Below, piece by piece: positions 13,480 through 14,700 of a stretch of 14,700 nucleotides of DNA. This DNA is from Bacteroidia bacterium. Its GTDB lineage: Bacteria; Bacteroidota; Bacteroidia; Bacteroidales; UBA932. The notes beneath the pieces were generated by a model. It did not search any database. It was not told where the DNA came from and was given only the letters and a program-made list of their open reading frames with translations. The translations under genes were made by a program, and so were the position numbers. Positions within the stretch are counted from its first letter, which is position 1. Each line of letters begins with the position of its first letter. Location: assembly GCA_021153285.1 (NCBI GenBank), contig JAGKTT010000045.1, positions 1 through 14,700 of the forward strand. Direction: 5' to 3'.

Positions 13480-13581
13480 ATTGTGCCCCGGAATGCATTA
13501 TGGAGTTTTACCTACGGTGAGGCATCGCGGGCGGGGACTTTGCTCTGAACGAATACCTCTTCCTATAAATGTCTTATTTCC
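13454..13581 (-). ncRNA. Candidate small RNA, about 130 nt
   Basis: The minus strand here has a -7 box (TATATTTG at 13594-13587), no long open frame, and ends in a Rho-independent terminator at 13454-13477. Internal pairing is visible: GAGGTAT with ATGCCTC (7 bp with one G-U), CCCCG with CGGGG, and a GATGC/GCATT pair. The fold options partly compete. recA's terminator lies upstream of the box, which separates this unit from recA. The class is not recognised. I could not match it to 6S, SRP RNA, tmRNA or a known riboswitch by eye. There is no coding gene downstream on the same strand, so a cis-acting leader is unlikely. Confidence 0.5.
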
Positions 13582-13586
13582 GATGG

Positions 13587-13594
13587 CAAATATA
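13587..13594 (-). promoter_or_regulatory. Predicted -7 box for the small RNA
   Basis: The minus strand reads TATATTTG followed by CC, matching TAnnTTTG. The predicted start is near 13580. The upstream DNA is AT-rich (AGATTAAATAATTTG), and no convincing -33 TTTG is at the standard spacing. Confidence 0.5.
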
Positions 13595-13634
13595 CAAATT
13601 ATTTAATCTTATCGCTATAATTCCTAAATAAAAA

Positions 13635-13658
13635 GAGCCTGCAAAATCTTGCAGGCTC
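13635..13658. terminator. recA terminator
   Basis: GAGCCTGCAA (13635-13644) pairs with TTGCAGGCTC (13649-13658) over AATC. On the minus strand it is followed by TTTTTATTT. It starts 6 bp after the recA stop codon. A plus-strand T-run (TTTTTT at 13661-13666) is also present. Confidence 0.9.
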
Positions 13659-13664
13659 GATTTT

Positions 13665-14693
13665 TTAGTCTTCTGCTGTAAGGAGTGCCTCACGTATCTT
13701 TGCTTCGATTTCTTCGCAAAGCTCTACATTGTCTGTAAGGAGCTGCTTTACAGCCTCGCGTCCCTGGGCCAGCTTGCTTTCACCGTAGCTGAACCACGAT
13801 CCGCTCTTCTTGATGATGCCGAACTCCACTCCCAGGTCGATGATTTCTCCTACACGTGAGATACCTTCTCCGAATACGATGTCGAACTCTGCCTTCTTGA
13901 AAGGTGGAGCCATCTTGTTCTTCACGATCTTCACCTTGGTGCGGTTACCGAGTGCCTCATCTCCGTCCTTGATCTGAGTGGTGCGGCGTACGTCCACACG
14001 GACAGATGCGTAGAATTTGAGTGCGTTACCTCCTGTAGTGGTCTCCGGGTTTCCGAACATAACTCCGATCTTATCGCGAAGCTGATTGATGAAGATACAG
14101 CAGGTGTTGGTCTTGCTGATGTTTGCAGTGAGCTTTCTGAGGGCCTGGCTCATAAGCCTTGCCTGTAGTCCCATCTTTGCGTCACCCATTTCTCCTTCGA
14201 TTTCGGCCTTTGGCGTAAGAGCCGCTACAGAGTCGATCACGATGATGTCGATAGCGCCTGAACGGATAAGGTTGTCTGCGATTTCCAATGCCTGTTCTCC
14301 GTTATCAGGCTGTGAGATGAGCAGAGTCTCCAGGTCAACGCCCAGATTACGTGCGTAGGTTCTGTCGAAAGCGTGCTCTGCATCGATGATAGCTGCTATG
14401 CCGCCCTGTTTCTGTGCCTGTGCGATGGCGTGGATGGCAAGGGTGGTCTTACCGCTGGATTCAGGTCCGTAGATCTCGATTACCCTTCCACGTGGATAAC
14501 CTCCGATACCGAGGGCTGCGTCAAGCGCAATGGAACCGCTCGGGATGACCGAAACCTCCCATTTTGGCTGATCTCCCAGCTTCATAATTGTACCTTTGCC
14601 GTAATCTTTCTCAATCTTGTCAATCGTCGCCTGCAATGCCTTGAGTTTCGCAGCATTGATGCCGGTACCGTCCTTAACTTCTTCTTTAGCCAT
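13665..14693 (-). CDS. recA: Recombinase A
   Basis: This is the central homologous recombination and SOS protein: an ATP-dependent filament on single-stranded DNA and co-protease for LexA-type repressors. The 342-aa protein is complete. Walker A is GPESSGKTT (76-84), the Walker B strand is IDIIVIDSVAAL (148-159), loop L1 lies around EGEMGDAKMGLQARLMSQ, then FINQLRDKIGVMFGNPETTTGGNALKFYASVR covers loop L2. A C-terminal domain with many acidic residues (LCEEIEAKIREALLTAED) closes it. The ATG is at 14693-14691, 7 bp from the window edge, so any SOS box is outside. The stop is followed directly by its terminator. Confidence 0.99.
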   Translation of the reverse strand: MAKEEVKDGTGINAAKLKALQATIDKIEKDYGKGTIMKLGDQPKWEVSVIPSGSIALDAALGIGGYPRGRVIEIYGPESSGKTTLAIHAIAQAQKQGGIAAIIDAEHAFDRTYARNLGVDLETLLISQPDNGEQALEIADNLIRSGAIDIIVIDSVAALTPKAEIEGEMGDAKMGLQARLMSQALRKLTANISKTNTCCIFINQLRDKIGVMFGNPETTTGGNALKFYASVRVDVRRTTQIKDGDEALGNRTKVKIVKNKMAPPFKKAEFDIVFGEGISRVGEIIDLGVEFGIIKKSGSWFSYGESKLAQGREAVKQLLTDNVELCEEIEAKIREALLTAED

Positions 14694-14700
14694 AAATGTA

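Noticed and set aside
13635..13658. This hairpin as part of the small RNA
   Set aside because: It lies upstream of the small RNA's -7 box and directly follows the recA stop, so it is the recA terminator.
1..14700. tRNA, rRNA, insertion sequence, prophage or CRISPR genes
   Set aside because: None was recognised on either strand; intergenic gaps are short apart from the regions described.

Overview
The window is a 14.7 kb piece of a Bacteroidota chromosome, most likely order Bacteroidales; the genus cannot be settled from the sequence. Four things point there. The ornithine carbamoyltransferase is the N-succinylornithine type known from Bacteroides. Several intergenic regions carry the Bacteroidota -7 promoter box TAnnTTTG. 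Most genes lack a strong Shine-Dalgarno sequence. Several small proteins (the one ending NHPTLF, the ComEA-like HHH protein, the acidic coiled-coil protein) look like Bacteroidales families.

Layout. Positions 1-462 hold the end of a HigB/RelE-type toxin gene and its complete XRE antitoxin, followed by a perfect 13-bp hairpin. Positions 593-8996 (minus strand) hold a compact arginine biosynthesis cluster, transcribed in the order GNAT acyltransferase, argG, argC, argD, argF', argB, argE-like deacylase, argH. Together these cover every step from glutamate to arginine by a linear, probably succinylated, route; carbamoyl phosphate synthase is not in the window. Most junctions overlap or nearly touch. 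The exception is a 275-bp gap between argC and argD, which is full of nested inverted repeats. A 300-bp divergent promoter region (8997-9298) separates the arg cluster from a small putative DNA-binding protein gene and a secreted TSCPD-domain protein gene on the plus strand. These are followed by thymidine kinase (tdk, minus), an acidic coiled-coil protein and rsmI (plus), an HHH (ComEA-like) membrane-anchored protein and a small unknown protein (plus), and recA (minus) at the right edge.

Most genes are core housekeeping. The more unusual signals are: (a) a six-cysteine insertion of about 28 residues inside acetylglutamate kinase; (b) a 14-bp palindromic repeat present twice around the divergent arg/DNA-binding-protein promoters, a plausible operator set; (c) a probable stand-alone small RNA of about 130 nt between the unknown 85-aa gene and recA, with its own -7 box and a terminator that lies inside the end of the 85-aa gene; (d) the folded intercistronic element between argC and argD; (e) a TSCPD domain carried on an exported protein; and (f) a duplicated terminator arm after rsmI. 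No CRISPR array, tRNA, rRNA or insertion sequence was seen.
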